Of a stretch of DNA of 41,584 nucleotides, positions 23,914 through 33,414 are shown piece after piece. The DNA is taken from positions 1 to 41,584 of the forward strand of contig CAYVWB010000037.1 in the NCBI GenBank assembly GCA_964455395.1. The letters are read 5' to 3'. A program made the translations under genes and the position numbers. This DNA is from CAYVWB01 sp964455395 (GTDB lineage Bacteria > Desulfobacterota > Desulfovibrionia > Desulfovibrionales > Desulfovibrionaceae). Below the pieces are notes generated by a model. The model saw only the letters and a list, made by a program, of their open reading frames with translations, had not been told where the DNA came from and did no database searches. Numbering within the stretch: the stretch's first letter is position 1; each line of letters opens with the position of its first letter.

Positions 23914-24563
23914 CGCGTCTGCTGAGGACCGCCCCTTTCGTCGGCCTGCCCGCGGTCCTGGCCGTAGTCCTGCTGCCCGCGCCAGCCTCGGCGCACAAGA
24001 TGATCATCAACGCATGGGTGGAAGGCGACGTCCTCGTCACGGAGACGGCCTTCGGCGACGGCTCGCCAGGCAAAGGCGTCACGGTGACTGTCACGGATGC
24101 AGCCACGGGGGAGACGGTTCTGACCGGAACCGCCGACGAGACGGGCGTGTTCGAAGCGACGTTGCCTCCGAAGGCCCTCGCGCGCGGCAACGACCTCCTT
24201 ATCGCGAGCGACGCCGGGGCCGGCCACCGCGTGACAATGACCATTCCCGCGGATGAATTCTCCTCGGCAAGCGCTGCCGTGACCGCCCCGCAGGCTTCCG
24301 AAGGCTCCCTGTCGTCCTCACCCGCAACACGCGACGCCACGCACGATACGAGACCTGCCGGCCCGATCGCCGCCGTGGATCCCGCCATGCTGAAAGCCCT
24401 GGTGGCCGAGGCCGTGCGCGCCGAGCTGCGCCCCCTGCGACGCGAGCTTCAGGCGCAGCAGGACGAAGGGCCGACGGTGTCCGCCATTTTCGCCGGAATC
24501 GGTTATATTTTCGGCATGGCCGGAGTCGCCGCATTGGTGAGCCGCCGTCGCCGTCGGGAGTGA
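23907..24563 (+). CDS. CbiL/NikL-like membrane-anchored transporter accessory protein
   Basis: 218-aa exported protein that overlaps the end of cbiM by seven bases. Signal peptide with core FVGLPAVLAVVLLPAP and cleavage after ASA. The mature part starts HKMIINAWVEGDVLV and forms a beta-sandwich-like domain with the GDGSPGKGVTVTV repeat pattern, as in NikL/CbiL accessory proteins. A Ser/Ala/Thr-rich linker leads to a helical part (AVRAELRPLRRELQAQ), a C-terminal membrane helix (IFAGIGYIFGMAGVAALV) and a basic end (SRRRRRE). Likely takes part in cobalt capture with CbiM. Last gene of the riboswitch operon. Confidence 0.82.
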   Translation: MLTRLLRTAPFVGLPAVLAVVLLPAPASAHKMIINAWVEGDVLVTETAFGDGSPGKGVTVTVTDAATGETVLTGTADETGVFEATLPPKALARGNDLLIASDAGAGHRVTMTIPADEFSSASAAVTAPQASEGSLSSSPATRDATHDTRPAGPIAAVDPAMLKALVAEAVRAELRPLRRELQAQQDEGPTVSAIFAGIGYIFGMAGVAALVSRRRRRE

Positions 24564-24961
24564 GCGTCCCCCCCGCTCGTCCCTGCGCGCCTCCATTCCA
24601 TCCGCGCATCCCGTCTCTCACCGTGGCAGGCTGGCCACGCCGCGTCTTCATTGGCGCGCCTCATGCTCTGCCCCTGGTCCTCCGCACGCCGTCACGCTTC
24701 CGGCGTCGCGGTGTTCCCGACCGACCCGTCACGACCGAAGGGTTGGCGTGGCGTCGTCATCTTTGCGCCACGTCGTGTACACCGTATGGCGGCTATGATA
24801 GATCTGGACTCTCACGGGCAAGCGCCGCGCGCACGTCGCCTGAGCCCGAACCCGGCGCATGGGACCATACGACACGCCCCACGCCGCTGTGGACCACACG
24901 GCGCCGCGTGGCGGCCACCTCGGCAGGCGCCGAACGCCAGCCGAAGCCGGAGGACAAGAGA
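24564..24961. other. Gap before treZ, no gene seen
   Basis: 398 bp. The treZ frame is open through it but has no family sequence and no start with a ribosome site. TATGAT at 24794-24799 could be a -10 box, though no matching -35 is found. A weak 6-bp hairpin (GTGGCG/CGCCAC) lies at 24748-24771. Confidence 0.5.
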
Positions 24962-26926
24962 ATGCAGATAGGACCGCACCACAAAGGCGGCCGCGCATGG
25001 CGCTTCACCGTCTGGGCGCCGCGGGCGGCCAGCGTGGACCTCGCACTGGAGCCGCCCCCCGTCGCGCAGGCCGAAGACGCAACGCCGGGCAGGCGCGTCC
25101 CCATGGCCCCCCTGGGGCGCGGCTACTGGACCGTGGACGTGGACGACCTGTCCCCGGGTCAGCGCTATCGTTACGCACTGCGCCCCCTCACGGAGGAGGG
25201 CGCGCGTGAGCCCGACGGCGAAGAACTGCTGCGCGCGGACCCCGCCTCCCACTATCAACCCGAAGACGTCCACGGCCCCTCCGCGCTGGTGGACCTCCAG
25301 GCGACGTCGGCGCCCCCGCCCACCGCGGCGCGCTTCACCCCGCCGCCTCTGGAGTCGCTCATCCTCTACGAGCTCCATGTGGGGACATTCACCTCGGGGG
25401 GGACGCTGGACCACGCCATCGAGCGTCTGGACCACCTCCTGGACCTGGGCGTCACCGGCGTGGAGCTCATGCCCCTGGCGCAGTTCCCCGGCGGCCGCAA
25501 CTGGGGGTACGACGGCGTCTACCCCTTCGCCGTCCACAAGGACTACGGCGGCCCCGCGGCCTTGCGGCGTTTCGTGGCGGCCTGTCACGCCCGCGGGCTG
25601 GCCGTGGTGCTGGACGTGGTCTACAACCACTTGGGACCGGAAGGGAATTACCTGCGCGATTTCGGGCCCTACTTCACGGACGCCTACAAGACTCCCTGGG
25701 GCGAAGCCGTCAACTTCGACGGCGCCGGTTCGGACGGCGTGCGCAACTACTTCATCCAGAACGCCCTGCACTGGCTGGAAGGCTACGGCGTGGACGCCCT
25801 GCGGCTGGACGCCGTGCACGCCATCCTGGATACACGGCCCATCCATTTTCTGGCGGAGCTTGCGGATGCGGTGCGCGCGCTGGAGTCCCGTCGGGGCCGT
25901 CGCTGCCTGCTGATCGCCGAAAGCGACCTGAACGACGCGCGGCTGGTGCGCGGCCGTGACGCTGCGGGCATGGGCCGGGGCGGTCTGGGGCAAGACGGCG
26001 TCTGGTGCGACGATTTCCACCACGCGCTCCATGCGCGCATTACCGGCGAACAAGCTGGCTATTACATGGATTTCGGAACCACCGAGGACGTGGCCACGGC
26101 GTGGCGGCAGGGCTATGTCTACACGGGCCGGTACTCTCCTTTCCGGGATCGAGGCCACGGCGGGCCTTGTCTGGACGTGGCGCCATGGCGTTTCGTGGTC
26201 TGTGCGCAGAATCACGACCAAGTGGGCAACCGCATGCTCGGCGAGCGGTTGGCCGCCCTGCTGGACCCTCGCGCGCTGCGGCCCCTGGCGGCGGCGGTGC
26301 TCCTGGCGCCGCAAACGCCGCTGCTCTTCATGGGCGAGGAATACGGCGAGACCAACCCGTTCCTCTATTTCATCAGCCATCTGGACGAAGCCCTGGTGGA
26401 GGCCGTGCGGCAGGGGCGCGCGCGGGAGTTCGCGCATTTCTTTGCGGACGACGGCGCCGGTCCGCCCGACCCCCAGTCGGAGCAGACGTTCCGGCGCAGC
26501 ACGCTGGCTTGGTCGCGGCTGGAGCAGGCCGAAGGCCGCGCGCTCTTCGCTTGGCACAAGGCGCTCATCGCATTGCGGAAAACGCTGCCGCCGTGCGCCC
26601 CGGGGCAGGCCGTGGCCGTTTCGCTGGCGGAAGGAGCGCTGCTGCGTCTGGAGCGTCCTGCGGCTTCGGGCCGGCTGTGCTCGCTCCTGAATCTGGAGCC
26701 GGAATCTGCTCGCGCGGCGTCCTCCGCGTTGCTGCCCGCCGGGGCGTGGCGCTGTGTGCTGGACGCGGCCGAGACGCGTTACCGTCCCCCTTCGCCGGAA
26801 CTGACTGACGCCTCGGAAGGCGCTGCTGCGCCTCCGGTAGACGAATCCTCCGAAAGTTCATCCACGGACGACGCGGCCTTGCCGGCGTACGGCGCGCGCG
26901 TTTACCTCGAGGAGAAGACCGCATGA
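24962..26926 (+). CDS. treZ: Malto-oligosyltrehalose trehalohydrolase TreZ
   Basis: 654-aa GH13 enzyme that releases trehalose from the end of maltooligosyl-trehalose. An N-terminal carbohydrate-binding-like domain (FTVWAPRAASVDLAL) precedes the barrel. Catalytic features: YELHVGTFT, ELMPLAQFPGGRNWGYDGV, the nucleophile Asp in LRLDAVHAI, the acid Glu in LIAESDLND, and the AQNHDQVGNR motif. The start is ATG 24962 with GGAGG about ten bases before. The C-terminal part has a Ser/Glu-rich insert (VDESSESSSTDD) before the last strand. The stop overlaps the next start (ATGA). The enzyme works with TreY two genes downstream. Confidence 0.95.
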   Translation: MQIGPHHKGGRAWRFTVWAPRAASVDLALEPPPVAQAEDATPGRRVPMAPLGRGYWTVDVDDLSPGQRYRYALRPLTEEGAREPDGEELLRADPASHYQPEDVHGPSALVDLQATSAPPPTAARFTPPPLESLILYELHVGTFTSGGTLDHAIERLDHLLDLGVTGVELMPLAQFPGGRNWGYDGVYPFAVHKDYGGPAALRRFVAACHARGLAVVLDVVYNHLGPEGNYLRDFGPYFTDAYKTPWGEAVNFDGAGSDGVRNYFIQNALHWLEGYGVDALRLDAVHAILDTRPIHFLAELADAVRALESRRGRRCLLIAESDLNDARLVRGRDAAGMGRGGLGQDGVWCDDFHHALHARITGEQAGYYMDFGTTEDVATAWRQGYVYTGRYSPFRDRGHGGPCLDVAPWRFVVCAQNHDQVGNRMLGERLAALLDPRALRPLAAAVLLAPQTPLLFMGEEYGETNPFLYFISHLDEALVEAVRQGRAREFAHFFADDGAGPPDPQSEQTFRRSTLAWSRLEQAEGRALFAWHKALIALRKTLPPCAPGQAVAVSLAEGALLRLERPAASGRLCSLLNLEPESARAASSALLPAGAWRCVLDAAETRYRPPSPELTDASEGAAAPPVDESSESSSTDDAALPAYGARVYLEEKTA

Positions 26927-29403
26927 AGCGCTACATCTGCATCCATGGCCATTTCTATCAGCCCCCGCGAGAAAATCCGTGGCTGGAGGAGGTCGAGCTC
27001 CAGGACTCGGCGCACCCCTTCCACGACTGGAACCAGCGCATCACGGCGGAGTGCTACGGGCCCAACTCCGGCGCGCGGATTCTGGACGAGCAGGGACGCA
27101 TCGCAAAGATCGTCAACAATTACTCGCTCATGAGTTTCAACTTCGGGCCCACGCTCCTCTCCTGGATGGAGCGCCGCCAGCCCGCCGTGTACGAGGCCAT
27201 CCTGGAAGCGGACCGGCTGAGCCGCCAGCGCTTCGGCGGCCACGGTTCGGCCATGGCGCAGGTCTACAACCACATGATCGAACCTCTGGCCAACGACCGT
27301 GACCGCCGCACCCAGATCCACTGGGGCGTGGAGGACTTCATCCACCGTTTCGGCCGCGACCCCGAAGGCATGTGGCTGCCGGAGACCGCCGCCGACACCG
27401 CCACCCTGGAGGCCCTGGCGGACGCCGGGATCAAGTTCACCATCCTGGCGCCGCGCCAAGCCCATCAAGTGGCGGAGATTCCCAAGGCTGCAGGCAGGGA
27501 GCCCGAGCGCACCCTGGCCAAAGGGCCGGCGCGCAAGACCAAAGCCCCTGTGAAGACGACCGAACTCGTCTGGGAGGACGTCTCCGGCGACCGCATCGAC
27601 CCCACCCGGGGCTACCGCTGCTCCCTGCCTTCGGGCAAGTCCATCACCCTGTTCTTTTACGATGGCCCCATCTCGCAAGAGCTCGCCTTCTCGGATCTGC
27701 TCAAGTCCGGCGCGCGCTTCAAGGACCGACTCACCGGCGTCTTCAACGGCGAGCGCTCGTGGCCCCAGCTCGTCCACATCGCCACCGACGGCGAGACCTA
27801 CGGCCACCACCATCGCTACGGCGAAATGGCCCTGGCCTGGTTGCTGGACAGCCTGGACAACGACGAGGACTTCACCCTCACCAACTACAGCCGTTATCTT
27901 GCGGAGAACCCGCCCACGGCGGAAGCGCGCATCCACGAGAACTCCTCTTGGAGCTGCATCCACGGCGTGGAGCGCTGGAAGCAGGACTGCGGCTGCAACT
28001 CCGGCATGAACCCCGGCTGGGGCCAGCAGTGGCGCACCCCCCTGCGCGAGTCCATGAACTGGCTGCGCGACCGCGCCGCCGACGTCTTCGAGGACACCGG
28101 TCCCAAATATCTCAAGGATCCCTGGCGCGCCCGCGAGGACTACATCGAAGTGGTGCTTGACCGCTCCTACGAGACCATCAACGACTACCTGGCGCGTCAC
28201 GAAGCCCGGCCCTTGCCGCCGGAAGACGTGGTCCACGCGCTCAAGCTCCTGGAGATGCAGCGCTATGCTCAGCTCATTTTCACCAGCTGCGCCTGGTTCT
28301 TCGATGAAGTCTCCGGCATCGAGACCGTGCAGGTGCTGCAGTACGCCGCACGCACCATCCAGCTGCTCGAAGAGCTTACCGGCAAGACCTACGAGGACGA
28401 GTTCCTCCAGCGCCTCGGCGAAGCCAAGAGCAATCTGCCGAACATGGACGACGGCGCCGAGGTATTCGAGCGATACGTGAAGCCCGCCGAGGTGGACATG
28501 CTCCGCGTGGCCGCCCATTTCGCCATGAGCTCCTTCTTCGAGGAGCCCCAGGAGGTCTTCGATTACGCCTGCTACCATGTGCGGCAGGAGCAGTTCCAGC
28601 GTTTCCCCGCAGGCCGCATGGGACTTGCCGTGGGCCGCGCGCAGGTCACCTCCATGCTCACCAGGGACGCCGTGAACATCGCTTACGCCGTGCTTCACGC
28701 CGGGGACCACAACCTCTCTTGCGGAGTGCGCTTCTTCCAGAGTCAGGAAGCTTTCAAAGGCATGCTGCAGGAGATGCGCGACCCCTTCGAACGCGGCGAC
28801 CTCACCGAGGCCATCCGTAGTCTGGACAACCACTTCGGCAAGCACACCTACTCCGTGTGGCACCTCTTCAAGGATGACCAGCGCCGTCTGGTGGACCACG
28901 TCCTGGAGCCCGCCTACCAGCTGGCGGAAGCCGCCTATCACCAGATCTACGACGGCAACCACGCCCTGCTGAACTTCCTGAGCTGGCTGAACATGCCGTG
29001 TCCACGTCACTTTCTGGACGCTGCGCAGTTCGTGGTGAACAACGACCTCAAGACCATGTTCGAGCAGGATGCAGTGGAGCCTGCGCAAGTAACGCAATTG
29101 CTTACCGAGCGCAGTCGTTGGGCCTTGACCCTGGAGGAAGCCGTGGGTCACGCCGCCGCAGGCTGGGTGAACCGCCGCATGGCGGAGTTCGACGCGCGCG
29201 AGGACGATTTGCCTTTGCTGGAACATACCGTGGAATGCCTGGAGGCCATGCGGCCCATCAATCTGGGCGCGCACATTTGGGAAGCGCAGCACACGTGCTT
29301 CCGCAAGGCGAGGGGGCCGGCGCCGCACATGGGCAAGGAGCAGGACCGTTGGACGCGCCGGTTCGACGAGCTCTGCGATCTGTTGGGGGTGGCGCCGGCA
29401 TGA
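26923..29403 (+). CDS. Glycoside hydrolase family 57 protein with DUF3536 domain
   Basis: 826-aa cytoplasmic alpha-glucan-active enzyme. The N-terminus KRYICIHGHFYQPPRENPW is the GH57 start with the metal-like HGH. The nucleophile Glu is in GMWLPETAAD and the acid Asp in HIATDGETYGHHHRYGEMAL. The C-terminal half belongs to DUF3536 (CAWFFDEVSGIETVQVLQYA is a typical piece). It overlaps treZ by four bases and treY by four bases, so the three are translated together. A likely role is trimming or transferring glucan chains to provide linear maltodextrins for TreY. The exact activity (amylase or glucanotransferase) cannot be told from sequence. Confidence 0.9.
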   Translation: MKRYICIHGHFYQPPRENPWLEEVELQDSAHPFHDWNQRITAECYGPNSGARILDEQGRIAKIVNNYSLMSFNFGPTLLSWMERRQPAVYEAILEADRLSRQRFGGHGSAMAQVYNHMIEPLANDRDRRTQIHWGVEDFIHRFGRDPEGMWLPETAADTATLEALADAGIKFTILAPRQAHQVAEIPKAAGREPERTLAKGPARKTKAPVKTTELVWEDVSGDRIDPTRGYRCSLPSGKSITLFFYDGPISQELAFSDLLKSGARFKDRLTGVFNGERSWPQLVHIATDGETYGHHHRYGEMALAWLLDSLDNDEDFTLTNYSRYLAENPPTAEARIHENSSWSCIHGVERWKQDCGCNSGMNPGWGQQWRTPLRESMNWLRDRAADVFEDTGPKYLKDPWRAREDYIEVVLDRSYETINDYLARHEARPLPPEDVVHALKLLEMQRYAQLIFTSCAWFFDEVSGIETVQVLQYAARTIQLLEELTGKTYEDEFLQRLGEAKSNLPNMDDGAEVFERYVKPAEVDMLRVAAHFAMSSFFEEPQEVFDYACYHVRQEQFQRFPAGRMGLAVGRAQVTSMLTRDAVNIAYAVLHAGDHNLSCGVRFFQSQEAFKGMLQEMRDPFERGDLTEAIRSLDNHFGKHTYSVWHLFKDDQRRLVDHVLEPAYQLAEAAYHQIYDGNHALLNFLSWLNMPCPRHFLDAAQFVVNNDLKTMFEQDAVEPAQVTQLLTERSRWALTLEEAVGHAAAGWVNRRMAEFDAREDDLPLLEHTVECLEAMRPINLGAHIWEAQHTCFRKARGPAPHMGKEQDRWTRRFDELCDLLGVAPA

Positions 29404-32357
29404 GCGTGATCCCCACGGCGACCTACCGCATCCAGTTCAGCCCGACGTTCGACTTCGAACACGCCAAGGCCGTGACGCCATACCTGGCGTCCTTGGGCGT
29501 CAGCCACATCTACGCTTCGCCCATCTTCAAGGCGCGGCCGGGCTCCTCGCATGGCTACGACGTCTGCGATCCGCAACAGATCAACCCCGAACTCGGCGGG
29601 GAAGGGGCCTTCCGCAAGCTGGCGGCTGCAGCGTCCAAGGCTGGGTTGGGCTGGGTGCAGGACATCGTGCCGAACCACATGGCTGTTTCCGGACACAACC
29701 GCATGCTGGTGGATTTGTTGGAAAACGGCGAAGCCTCTCGCTATCATCCATTTTTCGATATCGACTGGAGCCACCCCTTGCACTCCATCAAGGGCCGCAT
29801 GCTCGCGCCGTTTCTGGGCGGGCCCTACGGCGAGATCCTGGAGCGCGGCGAGATTCGTCTGGGGTTCGACGAGGACGGTTTCCACGTCGCTTACTGGGAG
29901 CTGCGGCTGCCCATCCGCATCGATTCCTACCCAGGGGTGCTCACTTACCGGCTGGAGCAGCTCGCGGACGAACTGGGCCGAGACCACCCGGACGTCATCA
30001 AACTGCTGGGCGCCCTCTACACCATCCGCACCCTGCCCACGGAGCCCGAACGCGCTGACGACCGCTACCACCAGATCCACTTCATCAAGCGCATTCTTCA
30101 TGAGCTCTACATCCAGAGCGAGACCGTGCGGGACTTTCTGGACGCCAACATGGCGCGCTTCAACGGTGAAGGCGACGACAGCCCGGAGGACCCCTCGGCC
30201 CGGTTCGACCTCCTGGACCAGCTCCTTCAGCAGCAGCACTTCCGGCTCTCCTTCTGGAAAGTCGCTGGAGAGGAGATCAACTACCGTCGCTTCTTCTCCA
30301 TCAACGACCTCATCAGCTTGCGCGCGGAAGATGAAGCCGTCTTCGACCACACCCACGCGCTCATCCTGGAGCTGGTGCGCGAGGGCGTGTTCCACGGCCT
30401 GCGGGTGGACCACGTGGACGGCCTCTACGACCCCACGGCGTATCTCAAGCGGTTGCGGGAGGGCGCGCCCGAGGCGTACATCGTGGTCGAGAAGATCCTC
30501 ACGGGTGATGAACCCCTGCCCGGCTTCTGGGCCGTGCAGGGCGCCACGGGCTACGAGTTCATGGACTTCGTGACGAACCTCTTCGTGGACCAGCGCAACG
30601 AAACCGAGTTCGACGAGCTCTACCGCAGCTTCACGGGCCGGTGGCGCACCGTGGAGGACTTGGCTGCGTCCAACAAGCGCCGCATCACCGAGCGGCACAT
30701 GGGCGGCGACGTGGAGAACATGGCGTGGCTGGTGAACTCCGTCTCCTCCAAGGACCGCCACGCCTTCGACATCACCCTGGCGGCGCTCAAGCGCGCCATC
30801 ACGGAACTGATGATCCGCTTCCCGGTCTACCGCACCTACATCTCCAACGAAGCCTTCCGGCCGGCGGACCTCGTCTACATCCGCGCAGCCATCCGCGACG
30901 CCGTGCGCGCGCAGCCGGAGCTCGCTGCGGAGTTCGACTTCCTGGATCGCTTTCTCCTTCTGGAGTTCGACGACCGCATCGCCGAAGCGGATCGCCGGCA
31001 GTGGATCCACTTCGTCATGCGTTTCCAGCAGTTCACGGGGCCGCTCATGGCCAAAGGCATGGAGGACACCACCTTCTACGTCTTCAACCGGCTGCTCTGT
31101 CTGAACGAGGTGGGCAGCGAGCTGGACCGCTTCGGCATGAGCGACGTCGATTTCCACGAGCGCCTGGCCGCCCGCGCCGCAGCCTGGCCCCACGGCATGA
31201 ACGCCACCGCCACCCATGACCACAAGCGCGGCGAGGACGCCCGCATGCGGCTCGCCGCTCTTTCCGAGACGCCGGAAGCCTGGCGCGCAGCCCTCAAGGA
31301 GTTCAGCCGCATCAACGCGCGCAAGAAGACGGAGCTCAAAGGCCGCGGCATGGCCCCTTTCCCCAACGACGAGTACTTCCTCTACCAGACCCTGTTGGCC
31401 ACTTGGCCCCTGGACTGGCCCGCGGACCGCGACGCCTACCTGGAGCGCGTGGGCGATTACATGGTGAAAGCCTTGCGTGAAGGCAAGGAAACCTCCAACT
31501 GGATCGAGCCCGACGACGCCTACGAAACAGCCGTGCGTCGCTTCCTGGAGTCCCTGCTCTCGGCGCGCAAGCAGAACGCGTTCCTGCGGGAGTTCATCCC
31601 TCTGGCGGAGCGGCTCGCCCAGGCGGGCATGGTCAACTCCCTGGCGCAACTCGCCATCAAGCTCGCGGCGCCCGGCGTCCCGGATTTCTACCAGGGCGTG
31701 GAGCTGTGGGACTTTTCCATGGTGGATCCGGACAACCGCCGGCCTGTGGACTTCGAGGCCCGCAGTCGAGCCCTGGAGACCATGCGCGAGGCTTTCGCGC
31801 ACGACCCGCAGACATTGCTCAGCGACCTGCTGGCGCATCCCGAGGACGGCCGCATCAAGCTCTTCCTCACGGCGCAAGGGCTTGCACTGCGCGCCGAGAA
31901 GCCGGAACTCTTCGCGAACGGCGCCTATGCGCCGCTCACGTTTGCGGGAAAGCGCGCGCCCCTGGCCTTCGGCTTTGCACGGCGGGATGCGGACACGGAG
32001 AGCCTTGTGGTGGTCCCCCGGTTCGTCACTGCGCACCTGGGACGGGAGACGCGTTTCCCTCTGGCCGGCTTCTGGGAGGATACACGGGTGGCGGGCGTCC
32101 ACGCAGAGTTGGCGACGCCCGCTGCGGCCGCCAGCGCGTCAGGCGCTACCTCTGGCGCGACCCCGAGTACGACTGCTGGAACAGCCGCTGCGGAAGGCGA
32201 GCCGTCTCTACGCGAGGCGTTCACCGCCCCCGGACCGGCGTGGCGCAACGTGCTTACCGGGGCGTCGCACGCAGGGCCGCAGCTCCCTCTGCGCGAGCTG
32301 CTCGCGGAGTTCCCGGTGGCGCTGCTCGTGCGCGAGACGGCTGCGGCGACGCTCTGA
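29400..32357 (+). CDS. treY: Malto-oligosyltrehalose synthase TreY
   Basis: 985-aa GH13 enzyme that turns the reducing end of maltodextrins into a trehalose unit. Family landmarks: TATYRIQFSPTFDFEHA at the start, ASPIFKARPGSSHGYDV, QDIVPNHMAVSG, the nucleophile Asp in GLRVDHVDGLYDP, the acid Glu in YIVVEKIL, and NATATHDHKRGEDARMRL. The start is ATG 29400, overlapping the GH57 stop. It is longer than many TreY proteins partly because of a low-complexity Ala/Thr/Ser/Gly insert near the end (from about residue 905). With TreZ it completes the TreY-TreZ route to trehalose, an osmoprotectant. Confidence 0.96.
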   Translation: MSVIPTATYRIQFSPTFDFEHAKAVTPYLASLGVSHIYASPIFKARPGSSHGYDVCDPQQINPELGGEGAFRKLAAAASKAGLGWVQDIVPNHMAVSGHNRMLVDLLENGEASRYHPFFDIDWSHPLHSIKGRMLAPFLGGPYGEILERGEIRLGFDEDGFHVAYWELRLPIRIDSYPGVLTYRLEQLADELGRDHPDVIKLLGALYTIRTLPTEPERADDRYHQIHFIKRILHELYIQSETVRDFLDANMARFNGEGDDSPEDPSARFDLLDQLLQQQHFRLSFWKVAGEEINYRRFFSINDLISLRAEDEAVFDHTHALILELVREGVFHGLRVDHVDGLYDPTAYLKRLREGAPEAYIVVEKILTGDEPLPGFWAVQGATGYEFMDFVTNLFVDQRNETEFDELYRSFTGRWRTVEDLAASNKRRITERHMGGDVENMAWLVNSVSSKDRHAFDITLAALKRAITELMIRFPVYRTYISNEAFRPADLVYIRAAIRDAVRAQPELAAEFDFLDRFLLLEFDDRIAEADRRQWIHFVMRFQQFTGPLMAKGMEDTTFYVFNRLLCLNEVGSELDRFGMSDVDFHERLAARAAAWPHGMNATATHDHKRGEDARMRLAALSETPEAWRAALKEFSRINARKKTELKGRGMAPFPNDEYFLYQTLLATWPLDWPADRDAYLERVGDYMVKALREGKETSNWIEPDDAYETAVRRFLESLLSARKQNAFLREFIPLAERLAQAGMVNSLAQLAIKLAAPGVPDFYQGVELWDFSMVDPDNRRPVDFEARSRALETMREAFAHDPQTLLSDLLAHPEDGRIKLFLTAQGLALRAEKPELFANGAYAPLTFAGKRAPLAFGFARRDADTESLVVVPRFVTAHLGRETRFPLAGFWEDTRVAGVHAELATPAAAASASGATSGATPSTTAGTAAAEGEPSLREAFTAPGPAWRNVLTGASHAGPQLPLRELLAEFPVALLVRETAAATL

Positions 32358-32364
32358 CCCCGCG

Positions 32365-32385
32365 CTGCGGCGTCGTCTGCCGCAG
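32365..32385 (+). terminator. Possible terminator after treY
   Basis: Perfect 7-bp stem CTGCGGC / GCCGCAG with a 7-base loop, beginning eight bases after the treY stop and followed by GTTTC. The T tract is short. The following 240 bp up to the convergent minus-strand gene hold nothing recognisable. Confidence 0.5.
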
Positions 32386-32628
32386 GTTTCCATTCGCGTC
32401 TGTGTGGCCCTTGCGGCTCGGTGGCTCGACACCCCACCCGCTGTCGCAGCAGCGAGCGCAATTGCACGAACCAGCCGCACGGTCCAATCGCGGAGCCGCC
32501 GCCGGCGGCGCATCCCCGTACGCATGCAACGAGACGACAGAACCCCGCTGGCGGCGGCTGTGGAGGGTCTGGCGGAAACGTCTGGCGGTGATTTCGCGCA
32601 GCGCTCCGAACCATGCCCCGTGAGGCTG

Positions 32629-33006
32629 CTAGCCCACGACGCCCTTGAGCGCGGCGAGCACGCGAGAGGCGTCCTCCGCGCCGGGGGTGGGCGGCAGCTG
32701 CAGCAGCACGCCGAGACCTTCGCTCGCGTCGTGGAACGCGGCTTCCTCCATGGCGGTCGCCACGGCGGTGTTCACCGCGGCGTTGGTCCGCAGGCTCTCC
32801 AGGACGAGCGCCAGGGGCTCGGCGTCCGGCAAGTCTTCGTCCACCACCAGAAGCGCCGGCGCAGGGACGTCCTGCGCCACGGCGGCCAAGGCCGCGGCGC
32901 CGGTGTTCACGATCTTCACGGCGGCGTCGCCCGCCAAGGCGTTCAGGAAGGGTCGCCAGGCGTCCTCGTGGGGCGTCGCCGCCAGGATGCGGATGAAGTC
33001 GACCAT
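32629..33006 (-). CDS. Degenerate receiver-like protein of the ORP-like cluster
   Basis: 125-aa protein with an alternating beta/alpha pattern like a response-regulator receiver. ALLVVDEDLPDAEPLALVLESLR matches the strand with the phosphoacceptor Asp and its following loop. The N-terminal acidic pair needed for metal binding is missing (FIRILAATPHED), so normal phosphorylation is doubtful. No output domain. The start is ATG 33006, ten bases after the stop of the DNFB gene; an upstream frame extension overlaps that gene and is rejected. Last gene of the minus-strand cluster. A small partner protein of unknown role. Confidence 0.7.
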   Translation of the reverse strand: MVDFIRILAATPHEDAWRPFLNALAGDAAVKIVNTGAAALAAVAQDVPAPALLVVDEDLPDAEPLALVLESLRTNAAVNTAVATAMEEAAFHDASEGLGVLLQLPPTPGAEDASRVLAALKGVVG

Positions 33007-33016
33007 GATCGTCACC

Positions 33017-33409
33017 CTACAGCGCGCCCTGAGGGGCTTCGCCACCGCATGTCTGTTGCGGGGTGAACTCCTGGAGCCGGTCTTCCAGAAAAGCCGCCAC
33101 GGCGTCGCCCACGCGCTCGGCCATGGCCCCGTAGTAGACACGAATGCCCACCTGGTTGAACCCCATGAGAGGCCGCATGCCCATGCCCCCGGCGATGAGG
33201 TGGGTGACGCCGTGGCCGGCGAGGTGGTTCACCGGAGCCATGCAGCCGCCCTGGACGTGCGGGACGTTGGGCACGGCGCCGACATCGGCGATGGCGCCGT
33301 TCTCCACGGCGACCAGGGTATAGAGATCGCAGTGGCCGAAGTGTTGGCCGAGCGCCGCTTCCAGGCCGCCCGGGGCTTCCGAGGGAATGGCGATGAGGGT
33401 GGTGGGCAT
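33017..33409 (-). CDS. Dinitrogenase-cofactor-family (NifX/MTH1175-like) protein
   Basis: 130-aa protein of the family that binds Fe-Mo-type cofactor precursors (NifX, NafY, orange protein ORP). Features: LIAIPSEAPGGLEAALGQHFGHCDLYTLV at the start (GQHFGHC is the family hallmark), HVQGGCMAPVNHLAGHGVTHLIAGGMGMRPLMGF in the middle, and a Cys-bearing tail (QQTCGGE). The start is ATG 33409 with an AGGAG site just upstream, five bases after the MinD-like gene. In Desulfovibrio vulgaris an ORP protein of this family is encoded with two MinD-like ATPases; the same setting is seen here. Confidence 0.88.
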   Translation of the reverse strand: MPTTLIAIPSEAPGGLEAALGQHFGHCDLYTLVAVENGAIADVGAVPNVPHVQGGCMAPVNHLAGHGVTHLIAGGMGMRPLMGFNQVGIRVYYGAMAERVGDAVAAFLEDRLQEFTPQQTCGGEAPQGAL

Positions 33410-33414
33410 CGTTG

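Noticed and set aside
24560..24961. N-terminal extension of treZ by about 134 codons
   Set aside because: The extension has no family sequence; ATG 24962 has a good ribosome site and starts right before the carbohydrate-binding domain.
29148..32102. 984-codon open frame on the minus strand across treY, and an 808-codon one across the GH57 gene
   Set aside because: They mirror the codon pattern of well-identified plus-strand enzymes; in GC-rich genes the antisense frame is often open. No family sequence or ribosome site.
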